Shown here: positions 1-7,270 of the stretch, in pieces
Layout: each line of letters starts with the position of its first letter
How positions within the stretch are numbered: position 1 is the first letter of the stretch
Assembly (NCBI GenBank): GCA_900540785.1
Contig: UQHF01000006.1
Span: 58,811-122,810, forward strand
Length of the DNA: 64,000 bases
Direction of reading: 5' to 3'
Origin: an uncultured Blautia sp.
Lineage (GTDB): Bacteria; Bacillota; Clostridia; Lachnospirales; Lachnospiraceae
Notes under the pieces: generated by a model
Seen by the model: only the letters and a program-made list of their open reading frames with translations
Told to the model about the DNA's origin: nothing
Databases searched by the model: none
Made by a program: the position numbers and the translations under genes

Positions 1-1
1 G

Positions 2-508
2 AGAAAACGTGTGGGAATGGTGTTCCAGAAACCGAATCCTTTCCCTATGAGCATTTATGATAATATTGCATACGGACCGCGTACACATGGAATCCGTTCC
101 AGGGCAAAGCTTGACGATATTGTGGAAAAATCTTTAAGAGATGCGGCTATCTGGGACGAGGTAAAAGACCGTCTGAAAAAAAGCGCCCTTGGAATGTCGG
201 GCGGACAGCAGCAGCGTCTCTGTATTGCAAGAGCGCTTGCAGTGCAGCCGGAGGTGCTTTTAATGGACGAGCCGACTTCTGCTCTTGACCCGATTTCCAC
301 ATCGAAAATCGAGGAACTTGCAGCAGAGCTGAAAAAAGATTACACAATCGTAATGGTAACGCACAATATGCAGCAGGCAACACGTATTTCAGACAAAACA
401 GCATTTTTTTTACTGGGAGAAGTCATTGAATTTGACAATACAGACAAGCTGTTTTCCATGCCCTCTGACAAGCGGACAGAAGATTATATTACAGGGAGGT
501 TTGGCTGA
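2..508 (+). CDS. pstB: Phosphate ABC transporter ATP-binding protein PstB (5' partial)
   Basis: This is the ATPase of the high-affinity phosphate importer PstSCAB, acting on the inner face of the membrane. The reading frame is open to the window edge, so the N-terminus and Walker A lie outside; the apparent start at 11 is a GTG codon inside the gene. Visible motifs are the Q-loop region (GMVFQKPNPFPMSIYDN), the ABC signature MSGGQQQRLCIARAL, Walker B LLMDEPTSALDP and the switch histidine in VTHNM. phoU starts one base after the stop, so the two are co-transcribed. The match to PstB, rather than another ABC ATPase, rests on the PNPFPMSIYDN segment and on the phoU neighbour. Confidence 0.95.
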   Translation, partial: RKRVGMVFQKPNPFPMSIYDNIAYGPRTHGIRSRAKLDDIVEKSLRDAAIWDEVKDRLKKSALGMSGGQQQRLCIARALAVQPEVLLMDEPTSALDPISTSKIEELAAELKKDYTIVMVTHNMQQATRISDKTAFFLLGEVIEFDNTDKLFSMPSDKRTEDYITGRFG

Positions 509-509
509 T

Positions 510-1172
510 ATGACAACACTTTTTGAGCGACAGCTTGAGGAGCTTCACGTGCTTCTTATCACAATGGGAGGACTTTGCGAGAAAGCAATTTCCCTTTCTG
601 CGAAAGCTGTTCAGGAACAGGGAGAACGGGAAATCGTAAAAGAAATTTTTGAGACGGATAAAGAAATTGATGAAAGAGAGAGGGAGATAGAGGCTCACTG
701 TATGCGACTTCTCCTTCATCAGCACCCTGTCGCAAGAGATTTAAGAGAAGTATCTGCAGCTCTTAAAATGATTTCCGATATGGAGCGTATCGGAGATCAG
801 GCGGCTGATATTGCAGACATTTCTTTTTACATTGAAAAAGACGTAGAAATTCCGAAAAAAATCCAGGAGATGGCAGAGCATACCGTTCATATGGTGACAG
901 AGAGCGTAGACGCTTTCGTAAATACAGATCTTGCGCTTTGCAGAAAAGTAATCGAGGACGACGACCTGGTAGACGACTGCTTTAATGAAATAAAAGAGGA
1001 GCTGGCGAAGCTGATTTACGGCGCGGAGCTTGACGCAAGAGCGGGGCTTGATCTTCTTATGACTGCAAAATATTTTGAGCGCATTGGAGACCACGCTGTA
1101 AATATTGCAGAGTGGGTGGAGTATTCCATTACAGGAGAACACAGGAATAACGAGCATCAACTCAATGTATAA
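510..1172 (+). CDS. phoU: Phosphate-signalling regulator PhoU
   Basis: PhoU links the Pst transporter to the phosphate sensor kinase and is usually a negative regulator of the Pho response. The 220-residue length is normal for the family. The two repeated three-helix bundles are visible, each with an E/D-rich metal-binding signature: MERIGDQAADIAD in the first half and FERIGDHAVNIAEWVEY in the second. The ATG at 510 follows GGGAGG and overlaps nothing but nearly abuts pstB. A longer in-frame extension starting at 426 would lie within pstB and is rejected. Gene order pstB-phoU-kinase supports the call. Confidence 0.95.
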   Translation: MTTLFERQLEELHVLLITMGGLCEKAISLSAKAVQEQGEREIVKEIFETDKEIDEREREIEAHCMRLLLHQHPVARDLREVSAALKMISDMERIGDQAADIADISFYIEKDVEIPKKIQEMAEHTVHMVTESVDAFVNTDLALCRKVIEDDDLVDDCFNEIKEELAKLIYGAELDARAGLDLLMTAKYFERIGDHAVNIAEWVEYSITGEHRNNEHQLNV

Positions 1173-1193
1173 AGGATACGGAGGTCAGGGGAC

Positions 1194-2852
1194 TTGACAA
1201 AGAAAATTTTTAAATCAATTATGGCAGTTTGCACTGTTGTGCTTGTCCTTGGGCTTGCATTTGTAATGGGAATCCTTTACCGGTATTTCGGAAAGCAGAT
1301 TTCCACAGAACTGGAAAAAGAGGCTTCTTATGTGGCGCAGGGAGTAGAGCTTTCCGGCGTGGAATATCTGGAAAAATTAAACGGAAAAAATGCCAGGATT
1401 ACCCTGATCGATCAGGATGGAAGCGTACTTTATGACAGTCAGGCAGAGGCTTCCTCTATGGAAAATCACGGGGACAGAGAAGAGGTAAAAGAGGCGGCAG
1501 AAACAGGAAAAGGCGAGGCTGTGCGTATGTCTGAGACTCTTTCAGAAAAGACAATTTATTACGCTTTGAGGCTGACAGATGGAAGCATTCTCCGTGTATC
1601 CAGTACCCAGTATTCGGTTCTGGCGCTTGTTTATCAGTTGATTGTTCCAGTACTCTGGATTTTGCTTCTTATGATTATTCTGTCCGGTGCATTTGCATTC
1701 AGACTGTCAAAAAAAGTAGTAGAACCTGTAAATAATCTTGATCTGGAACACCCTGAGGAAAATGAAGTATATGAAGAGGTGGCTCCTCTTTTGAGCAGAA
1801 TGTATAAGCAGAACAGGGAAATTAAAAATCAGATTGACACAGCGAGAAGGCAGCAGGAAGAGTTTTCCATTATTACCGAAAATATGCAGGAAGGACTTGT
1901 AGTGATCGACCGTTATACGATGATTCTTTCCGGAAATTCCAGCGTGTGGAAGCTTTTCCATGTAAGTGAGCCAAAAAGCGGGGAAAGCGTTTATGTGTTA
2001 AACAGAAGCGAGGAATTTCAGAGTATTATTGACAAGGCGCTCGACGGAAAGCATAACGAGGCTGTGTTAAAGGTTGACGGAAGCGATATTCATGTGATCG
2101 CAAACCCGGTTATGCGGGAAAATCAGGTAGAAGGCGCAGTTCTTCTCCTTGTAAATGTAACAGAAAAACTGGAGAGAGAAAAGCTTCGGAGAGAGTTTTC
2201 CGCAAATGTATCTCATGAGCTGAAAACACCTCTGACTTCGATTTCCGGATTTGCAGAGATTATTCAGGACGGATATGTAAAAGAAGAGGATATTCGTGCT
2301 TTTGCAGGACGGATTTACAAAGAAGCGCAGCGTCTTATCACGCTTGTAGAAGATGTGATCCGTATCTCTCAGCTTGACGAGGGGGAGGTTCCCTATGAGT
2401 GGACAGAGACGGATCTGTATCAGACTGTGAAAAATGTATTTGGTACTTTAAGTGAAGCTGCAAAAAAACAGGATGTTCATCTCTATATAGAAGGAGAGAG
2501 AATAAAGCTTCATACAGTTCCCAATATTCTGGAAGAAGTGCTGTTTAATCTTTGCGACAATGCGATCAAGTACAATAAACAGGGTGGAAGCGTCTGTATC
2601 CGACTTGCAGAAAACGAGGACAACGTCTGTATTTCTGTACAGGATAACGGCGTCGGAATCCCAAAAGAGGATCAGAGCCGTGTGTTCGAGCGGTTCTACC
2701 GGGTAGATAAAAGCCATTCAAAAGAAATAGGAGGCACGGGACTGGGGCTTTCTATTGTAAAACATGGCGTGAGCTTCCTGGGAGGAGAGGTGGAACTGGA
2801 AAGTACACCCGGACAGGGAACAGAAATTACAATAAGTTTTCCGAAGGAGTAG
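1194..2852 (+). CDS. phoR: PhoR-like membrane sensor histidine kinase
   Basis: This 552-residue protein is probably the phosphate-responsive sensor kinase. It has a membrane segment at about residues 8-28, an extracytoplasmic sensor domain, a second membrane segment at about 148-170, a PAS-like region (about 227-330), a HisKA domain with the phospho-acceptor histidine at about 341 (NVSHELKTPL), and a HATPase domain with N-box NLCDNAIKYNK, G1 DNGVGIP and G2 GGTGLGLSIV. The start is a TTG preceded by GGAGGTCAGGGG; no nearer ATG has a ribosome site. It follows phoU by 21 bases. The partner response regulator is not downstream and must be upstream of the window or elsewhere. The phoR name rests mainly on context. 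Confidence 0.85.
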   Translation: MTKKIFKSIMAVCTVVLVLGLAFVMGILYRYFGKQISTELEKEASYVAQGVELSGVEYLEKLNGKNARITLIDQDGSVLYDSQAEASSMENHGDREEVKEAAETGKGEAVRMSETLSEKTIYYALRLTDGSILRVSSTQYSVLALVYQLIVPVLWILLLMIILSGAFAFRLSKKVVEPVNNLDLEHPEENEVYEEVAPLLSRMYKQNREIKNQIDTARRQQEEFSIITENMQEGLVVIDRYTMILSGNSSVWKLFHVSEPKSGESVYVLNRSEEFQSIIDKALDGKHNEAVLKVDGSDIHVIANPVMRENQVEGAVLLLVNVTEKLEREKLRREFSANVSHELKTPLTSISGFAEIIQDGYVKEEDIRAFAGRIYKEAQRLITLVEDVIRISQLDEGEVPYEWTETDLYQTVKNVFGTLSEAAKKQDVHLYIEGERIKLHTVPNILEEVLFNLCDNAIKYNKQGGSVCIRLAENEDNVCISVQDNGVGIPKEDQSRVFERFYRVDKSHSKEIGGTGLGLSIVKHGVSFLGGEVELESTPGQGTEITISFPKE

Positions 2853-2854
2853 AG

Positions 2855-2890
2855 GGCTGTCTGCGATTCGCAGACAGCCTTATTTTTGTT
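2855..2890 (+). terminator. Rho-independent terminator of the pst-phoU-kinase operon
   Basis: A perfect 11-bp stem (GGCTGTCTGCG with CGCAGACAGCC, 2855-2865 and 2869-2879) closes on a 3-base ATT loop and is followed by TTATTTTTGTT. It begins three bases after the kinase stop codon. Confidence 0.93.
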
Positions 2891-3009
2891 CCAACCGGAA
2901 GGTTAATGAAATAAACGATGATAATTTTGATTGTGGTGGCTATGTGGAAGTGGTATAGTATGGGTATGATGAAGGGAACAAATTGGAATTTGAGGAGATA
3001 GAATAGATA

Positions 3010-3519
3010 ATGATATTAGAAACAGAACGTTTATATTTGCGAGAAATGAACCAAAATGATTATGGAGATTTAGCTGAAATTTTACAAAATCCTAAAGTTA
3101 TGTATGCTTATGAACATGACTTTTCAGATAATGATGTGCAGGAATGGCTTGATAGACAAGTAGAAAGATACAAAAAATATGGCTTTGGGTTATGGGCGAT
3201 GATATTAAAGAATACTGGCGAGATGATAGGACAGACTGGTTTGACGATACAACCCTATAAGGACAAAGAAGTGTTAGAAATCGGTTATTTATTAAAAGAA
3301 AGTTTTTGGCATAATGGATATGCAAGTGAAGCGGCGAGTGGTTGTAAAAGATATGCTTTTGAACAATTAAACAGAGATAAAGTATATTCCATTATAAAAT
3401 CAGATAACCATTCTTCTATGAAAGTGGCGGAAAGTATTGGTATGAAAAAAGAAGATGAATTTGTCACACAATACTATAATGGCGATATGCTTCATTTTTT
3501 GTATTCTGTTCATAGATAA
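3010..3519 (+). CDS. GNAT-family N-acetyltransferase (RimJ/RimL-like)
   Basis: This 169-residue protein has the layout of the RimJ/RimL type of GNAT acetyltransferase, which moves an acetyl group from acetyl-CoA to an amine on a protein or small molecule. It opens with ILETERLYLREM, has the beta4 segment VLEIGYLLKESFWHNGYASEA that carries the acetyl-CoA pyrophosphate loop (degenerate), and the C-terminal NHSSMKVAESIGMKKE motif typical of this subfamily. GAGGAG lies about 12 bases upstream of the ATG. The gene opens the AT-rich patch and is much more A/T-rich in codon use than the kinase before it, which suggests transfer. The substrate is unknown. Confidence 0.85.
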   Translation: MILETERLYLREMNQNDYGDLAEILQNPKVMYAYEHDFSDNDVQEWLDRQVERYKKYGFGLWAMILKNTGEMIGQTGLTIQPYKDKEVLEIGYLLKESFWHNGYASEAASGCKRYAFEQLNRDKVYSIIKSDNHSSMKVAESIGMKKEDEFVTQYYNGDMLHFLYSVHR

Positions 3520-3568
3520 ATTCCAGTTTGTAGAACTAAGAAAATATGGGTTTGAAGAGGGGGATTGT

Positions 3569-3904
3569 GTGAAAAAATTTATAATGTTAATTATAGCTTT
3601 AACATGCATTATCTCTTTGGCTGGTTGCAATAACAAAAGTATGGATTACATTATTGAGAATGAGCTAAGTATTATGGGTATTGTCAACGATACTAATGAG
3701 AATTTTATTTTGATTGAAAACGAAGATGGAGAATATAAAGTATCTCTGAATGTTGAGAATAAGGATAGCATGACACATTTCAATATCGGTGATGAAGTTG
3801 TAGTTTATTATGACGGCTATATTGCAGAGAGTTACCCGATGCAGATAAATAAGGTCTATGCTATTACATTGAAAATGCCTGCTGATAGAACAGAGAATGA
3901 TTAA
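3569..3904 (+). CDS. Small lipoprotein, DUF3221/YobA-like
   Basis: This is a 111-residue predicted lipoprotein. It has a signal peptide (VKKFIMLIIALTCIISLAGC) ending in the lipobox LAGC, so it is probably anchored outside the cell membrane. The rest is a small beta-rich domain ending in GDEVVVYYDGYIAESYPMQI followed by a short valine/tyrosine strand, which resembles the DUF3221 (YobA) family of unknown role. The start chosen is GTG at 3569, preceded by GAAGAGGGGG; the in-frame ATG at 3455 lies inside the acetyltransferase gene. It is only 49 bases from that gene and may be co-transcribed with it. Confidence 0.75.
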   Translation: MKKFIMLIIALTCIISLAGCNNKSMDYIIENELSIMGIVNDTNENFILIENEDGEYKVSLNVENKDSMTHFNIGDEVVVYYDGYIAESYPMQINKVYAITLKMPADRTEND

Positions 3905-3929
3905 CCAATTTGAATTTAGGGGAAGAAAA

Positions 3930-4185
3930 ATGATTATAAGAAAATATCAGCCATCAGATTACAAAGAATTGACAGAGCTGTTTTATAATACAGTTCACAA
4001 TGTTAATGCAAAAGATTGTACAAAAAAGTGAAATGAGCCGCTTCAAGAATATTTTAGTGTTGCTGCGGTTGATAATGAAAACATTGTAGGATTTGGGGAC
4101 ATAGATAAAACAGTCTACCTTGATCGCTTATTTGTTCACGCTGATTATCAAGGAAAAGGCATTGCAACTGCTATTTGTAATCAAC
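3930..4185 (+). pseudogene. Decayed GNAT acetyltransferase (YafP-like)
   Basis: An ATG with a good ribosome site (GGGGAAG) opens a GNAT-like N-terminus (MIIRKYQPSDYKELTELFYN). The frame stops at a TGA at 4029-4031 and then continues in the same frame with the acetyl-CoA binding core (NIVGFGDIDKT, LDRLFVHADYQGKGIATAI). In intact relatives a tryptophan would be expected before NEPLQEYFS, so the TGA looks like a mutated TGG. About 15 residues between DCTKK and this point also appear to be missing. The C-terminal part of the acetyltransferase is absent and the frame runs into a different gene remnant near 4185. Confidence 0.8.
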
Positions 4186-4409
4186 GGGATGGTAATAAAC
4201 AAAAAATTTTCTTTTGCTTGACGAAATCGGGACAGTTTCTATATGATGAACATGAGAAACGACATAATTTGTGGCTGAAAAGAGATAACGCTTTTGTAAA
4301 TCAATTTGATCAGAAAACAGTAGAACAGGTAGAAAAATTTATGAGAGCATTTAATGATTATCTTGAAGCACAAATAGTAAAATTAGGAGGGAATGCAGAT
4401 GAAAATTGA
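4186..4409 (+). pseudogene. C-terminal remnant of a MarR-family regulator
   Basis: The frame carried over from the acetyltransferase remnant reads RDGNKQKIFFCLTKSGQFLY and then a long helix rich in charged residues (NQFDQKTVEQVEKFMRAFND). This resembles the end of the MarR winged helix (the wing followed by a LTxxG turn) and its C-terminal dimerisation helix. The helix-turn-helix itself is missing. The remnant overlaps the start of the next gene by a few bases. It could still be expressed from an internal TTG at 4218, but without a DNA-binding domain a function is unlikely. Confidence 0.6.
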
Positions 4410-4956
4410 TGTTACATTAAAGATTACACCTAAAATGGTAATAGACGCCCAGGGCAATGAGAAAAAAGCATTAGTGGGGCATTTGGGAACACATTTTGAT
4501 GTTATGAACAAAGAATTTCCATTGGAATATACAGAAAGAAAAGGAACCGTATTCGATGTTAGCAAAATAAAAAACAGAGATATTGATATTGCTGACATAG
4601 ATATGGATAAGGTCACAAAGGATATGTTTGTATGTTTTTATACTGGATTTATTGAGGAAGAAGGATATGGAACAAAAAAATATTTTACAGAGCATCCTCA
4701 GCTTTCCAATGAATTACTTGAAGCACTTTTGCAGAAAAATGTGTCCATTATTGGCGTAGATTTCGCTGGAGTGAGGAGAGGAAAAGAACATACATCTATG
4801 GATCAGTATTGTGCAGAGCATGGGGTATTTATTATTGAGAATTTATGTAATCTTTGTAGCGTATTAAAAAACGGGGACACATTTATTGCTAACACATATC
4901 CGATGAATTATGCGGAGATGACGGGATTGCCTTGCAGAGTTGTTGTTGATATTTAA
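4399..4956 (+). CDS. Cyclase-family (kynurenine formamidase-like) protein
   Basis: This 185-residue protein resembles the metal-dependent hydrolases of the cyclase/kynurenine formamidase family. It has the core GHLGTHFD, equivalent to the family metal motif HxGTHxD, the strand SIIGVDFAGV and the segment HGVFIIENLCNL that often precedes the last conserved region. The usual second half of the metal motif (PxH) is replaced by VMNKEF, so activity is uncertain. The start at 4399 is 7 bases after AGGAGGG; an ATG at 4393 is too close. It lies directly after, and slightly overlaps, the MarR remnant. A lost upstream regulator for this gene would fit that layout. Confidence 0.7.
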   Translation: MKIDVTLKITPKMVIDAQGNEKKALVGHLGTHFDVMNKEFPLEYTERKGTVFDVSKIKNRDIDIADIDMDKVTKDMFVCFYTGFIEEEGYGTKKYFTEHPQLSNELLEALLQKNVSIIGVDFAGVRRGKEHTSMDQYCAEHGVFIIENLCNLCSVLKNGDTFIANTYPMNYAEMTGLPCRVVVDI

Positions 4957-5024
4957 CTTGTTGAGACTTCGGCAACTTTAATCTGCGATAGAAAGAAATA
5001 AAATTCAGATGCAGATGATTGAGT

Positions 5025-5055
5025 TTCCGCACCCGGAAGTTAATATGTCTATACT
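5025..5055 (+). promoter_or_regulatory. Candidate MerR-type promoter/operator
   Basis: TTCCGC (5025-5030) and TATACT (5050-5055) are separated by 19 bases, the overlong spacing typical of MerR-controlled promoters. The dyad TTCCG-4-CGGAA (5025-5038) starts at the -35 and lies partly in that spacer. It precedes the unknown gene at 5088. No MerR gene is in the window. Confidence 0.4.
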
Positions 5056-5087
5056 GAAAGGAACAAATAAGAATTGTGGAGGTATTT

Positions 5088-5468
5088 ATGATGTTTGGAT
5101 TTAAGAAGAAAGAAAAGAAACCACTTTTAATTAAAGTAAAAGATGTATTTTCAATTATTAAATCGGATTATGATGAGGGAGTTGCTTTTTGTTTAATTGA
5201 TTTTAATTTGGAAGGCAAAATTTATACAATGGGATCAGTGCTTATTCCGGATAGCGAAGAAAAAAAGGAAAACATATATTTTGTTTTTGAAGACAAACGT
5301 TATGACACTTATGAAGAATTTGCAGAGGGTGTTGAGGTTGGAGGAATTAAACTTTTTAATGCAGATACAGTGATTGAGGTTTTGCGTGCGGGGATTATTG
5401 ATGGGGAACCAATGATAACTACACCTTGGGGAGATACCCGATTAGCAAAAATGGCAATCCAAAACTAA
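5088..5468 (+). CDS. Hypothetical cytoplasmic protein
   Basis: I do not recognise this 126-residue protein. It begins with a lysine-rich stretch (FGFKKKEKKP) and is otherwise acidic and mixed alpha/beta, without a signal peptide or membrane segment. GGAGG lies 5 bases before ATG 5088 and 8 bases before the adjacent ATG 5091, so either start is possible. The leader shares the segment GGAACAAAT and a CCGGAAG/TTAAT motif with the leader of the acetyltransferase gene at 3010, which suggests that both came with the same kind of cassette. Codon use is AT-rich like the rest of the patch. Confidence 0.6.
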   Translation: MMFGFKKKEKKPLLIKVKDVFSIIKSDYDEGVAFCLIDFNLEGKIYTMGSVLIPDSEEKKENIYFVFEDKRYDTYEEFAEGVEVGGIKLFNADTVIEVLRAGIIDGEPMITTPWGDTRLAKMAIQN

Positions 5469-5641
5469 TTTTTGTATCAGATATAGTTGATAAAGAAAAT
5501 CCAGTTTTTATATCGATTACAAACGCTACACAGCTTTTGTTGGTAATCTTTAAAGTAACAGTAAGTATCATATGGGATATTTTTAAAAAGTTGTATACAA
5601 TTAACAAGGTTGATTAGGTGTTCTGTGGAAGTGTTATTTGA

Positions 5642-5953
5642 ATCATTTTAGATATTCCCTGTTACAGAAACAGTCAATTTGAAACCATCACCGGTTATGC
5701 CAGGGACAATGCATGTGGAAAGGGAAACGACAGAAGTGTTGTAATTATCAGTATGGAAGATGGACATGAGGAGTATGCAGAGTTCCCTTATTATTCAAAA
5801 GGAATACATAAAGGTGATATTCTGACCGTAAAATATGCCTCATTCCAAATTCGGAATTCTGATTTGCATGGGGGAGGCATAAAAAAATCAGGAATGTCCA
5901 TTTGGCTTGAAAATAGAATGAAAAATAACCATATAACAGAGGAGATTGGGTGA
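5642..5953 (+). pseudogene. Fragment of an unknown gene, possibly start-less
   Basis: After a stop at 5639-5641 an open frame of 103 codons runs to 5953, but the first ATG is at 5753. The part before that ATG reads like real protein (IPCYRNSQFE, TGYARDNACGKGNDRSVV), so the true N-terminus seems to be lost or to use a non-standard start. The C-terminal 66 residues (from MEDGHEEYAEF) could be translated alone. The stop lies a base before the next gene's ATG, so it may be translationally coupled. The family is not recognised. Confidence 0.45.
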
Positions 5954-5954
5954 T

Positions 5955-6686
5955 ATGAAGGAACAAAAGAAATCTTCTTGGGGAGCGGTTCTGGTGTCAT
6001 TTTTAAAGGAATTTCTATTAAACTCATTCGAAGCCCCAGGTCATCTTTATTATGATGAAAATTTAACTAATGAAGGAAAAAGAAAGAAAAATTATATTTG
6101 GAGAGTGCTTCTACTGGTGACTGCGGTAGGAGTAGCTTTGCTTCCTTTTATAGCTTGGAATATGTTTGTTCCAGATGTACTATGGGCAAAAATAGTTACC
6201 GTTGTAGTGTGTGAAGGTTATGTTATTTTTATAGTAGGTATGGAGATTATCCAAATAAAGGATGAGCTAAAGGAAGATATGTTAAAAATAGGGGGATATA
6301 AAATTACTCCTAAAGGAAGTGTTTCCCTGTTTAAAGAAATTGATTTTAAGATTGTTCAAACAGAGTATTCTTATACAATATTGATTTCTAAGAAACCTTT
6401 AAAATGGCTTTCTAGGAAGTTTTATGTTACAATCTACGGAAGACATGGAAAAGTAAAAAAGATTGAATTGGTTCGATCAGACAAAAAGTATTCTACGAAA
6501 TATGAGACAATGAATGATACAGTCTTGAAAAAGTTGCAAGAAGAAAATAATAGGTTTTTAAGAAAATGCTTAGGCACTCCCAGTAAAAAGAGTATAACAG
6601 GTGTCGAATATTATTATGAGTGGGGACAAATACAATCGTTCTATGATAATCGTTCTTGTCAAACGGGAATTGTAATTATGTTTTAA
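5955..6686 (+). CDS. Hypothetical protein with two membrane segments
   Basis: This 243-residue protein is not recognised. After a soluble N-terminus it has two adjacent hydrophobic helices (about residues 50-70, WRVLLLVTAVGVALLPFIAW, and 76-96, WAKIVTVVVCEGYVIFIVGM), followed by a basic cytoplasmic domain of about 140 residues. ATG 5955 follows GAGGAG at a slightly long spacing; an upstream in-frame TTG at 5946 has a worse position. It ends the AT-rich patch, followed by a strong terminator. The helical hairpin plus PH-like soluble domain could suggest a membrane-bound sensor or immunity-type protein, but nothing in the sequence decides this. Confidence 0.6.
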   Translation: MKEQKKSSWGAVLVSFLKEFLLNSFEAPGHLYYDENLTNEGKRKKNYIWRVLLLVTAVGVALLPFIAWNMFVPDVLWAKIVTVVVCEGYVIFIVGMEIIQIKDELKEDMLKIGGYKITPKGSVSLFKEIDFKIVQTEYSYTILISKKPLKWLSRKFYVTIYGRHGKVKKIELVRSDKKYSTKYETMNDTVLKKLQEENNRFLRKCLGTPSKKSITGVEYYYEWGQIQSFYDNRSCQTGIVIMF

Positions 6687-6732
6687 AATAAGGAATATTT
6701 TATCTCTTGCTTCCGTATGCAGAAAGCTTTTA

Positions 6733-6780
6733 TATAATAGTAGAGGACGATGTTTTGTCCCCTACTATTATACGTTTTTT
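6733..6780 (+). terminator. Strong hairpin terminator at the end of the AT-rich patch
   Basis: A 16-bp stem with a single A/C mismatch (6733-6748 with 6757-6772), loop GATGTTTT, followed by CGTTTTTT. Confidence 0.85.
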
Positions 6781-6820
6781 GAAAAAAAGGAAATAAACAA
6801 CTTCATATCTATATACACCC

Positions 6821-6852
6821 AAAGCAGTTGGTCTCAGGATTAACTGCTTTTT
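6821..6852 (+). terminator. Second hairpin with T-tail
   Basis: AAAGCAGTT (6821-6829) pairs with AACTGCTTT (6842-6850) and runs into TT. It may be a back-up terminator or the remnant of an earlier gene end. Confidence 0.5.
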
Positions 6853-6904
6853 AATAACTCCACTATTTAGGCTTCAAAAGTATTTTTTATTTATATTTCC
6901 AAAC

Positions 6905-7130
6905 ACTTCAACGTTCAATATCAGGCGCGTTTCTGCGCTTTCACGGGCAAATCTCGGCAGATTTTGCAATTTTGCAAGCCTGGCGTGAGCATAAATCAAC
7001 TGTCTGAGCCTGTTTGCAGGCGAGTTTTGATTTATGCTCACAAATAGGCGGCGCAGCAAAATAAAAAAATCGCCGCATTTGCTGTGAATCGCAGAAATCG
7101 CGCCGTGATATTCCTGTTGAATTTTTGAAC
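6905..7130. repeat. Multi-hairpin intergenic element
   Basis: This non-coding stretch is GC-richer than its surroundings and packed with inverted repeats. A 15-bp perfect pair (GTGAGCATAAATCAA, 6985-6999, with 7027-7041) encloses a nested GCCTG-TTTG-CAGGC hairpin (7008-7021). AAATCT-CGGC-AGATTT and a TTGCAA pair lie before it, and GCGGCG/CGCCGC after it. It looks like a REP/MITE-like repeat or a structured RNA. I see no gene in 6781-7270. Confidence 0.5.
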
Positions 7131-7181
7131 AATCTAAATATCTTACGCCAACTTCCCCTCAAAAATAACTTGTTTTCTCCT

Positions 7182-7212
7182 CTGACAAGTATTAAAGTAA
7201 TAATCATATAAT
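7182..7212 (+). promoter_or_regulatory. Candidate sigma-A promoter for the two-component system
   Basis: CTGACA (7182-7187) and a perfect TATAAT (7207-7212) are 19 bases apart, or 18 if TGACAA is used as the -35. A short hairpin (7211-7240) follows in the leader before the response-regulator gene. Confidence 0.4.
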
Positions 7213-7270
7213 GCCCGGACTTCGTTTTGCTTCCGGCATTTTGTATATGACATAGAAAGGACGAACAAAA

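Noticed and set aside
5426..5617. 63-codon plus-strand frame
   Set aside because: It starts inside the gene at 5088 in another frame and has no ribosome site.
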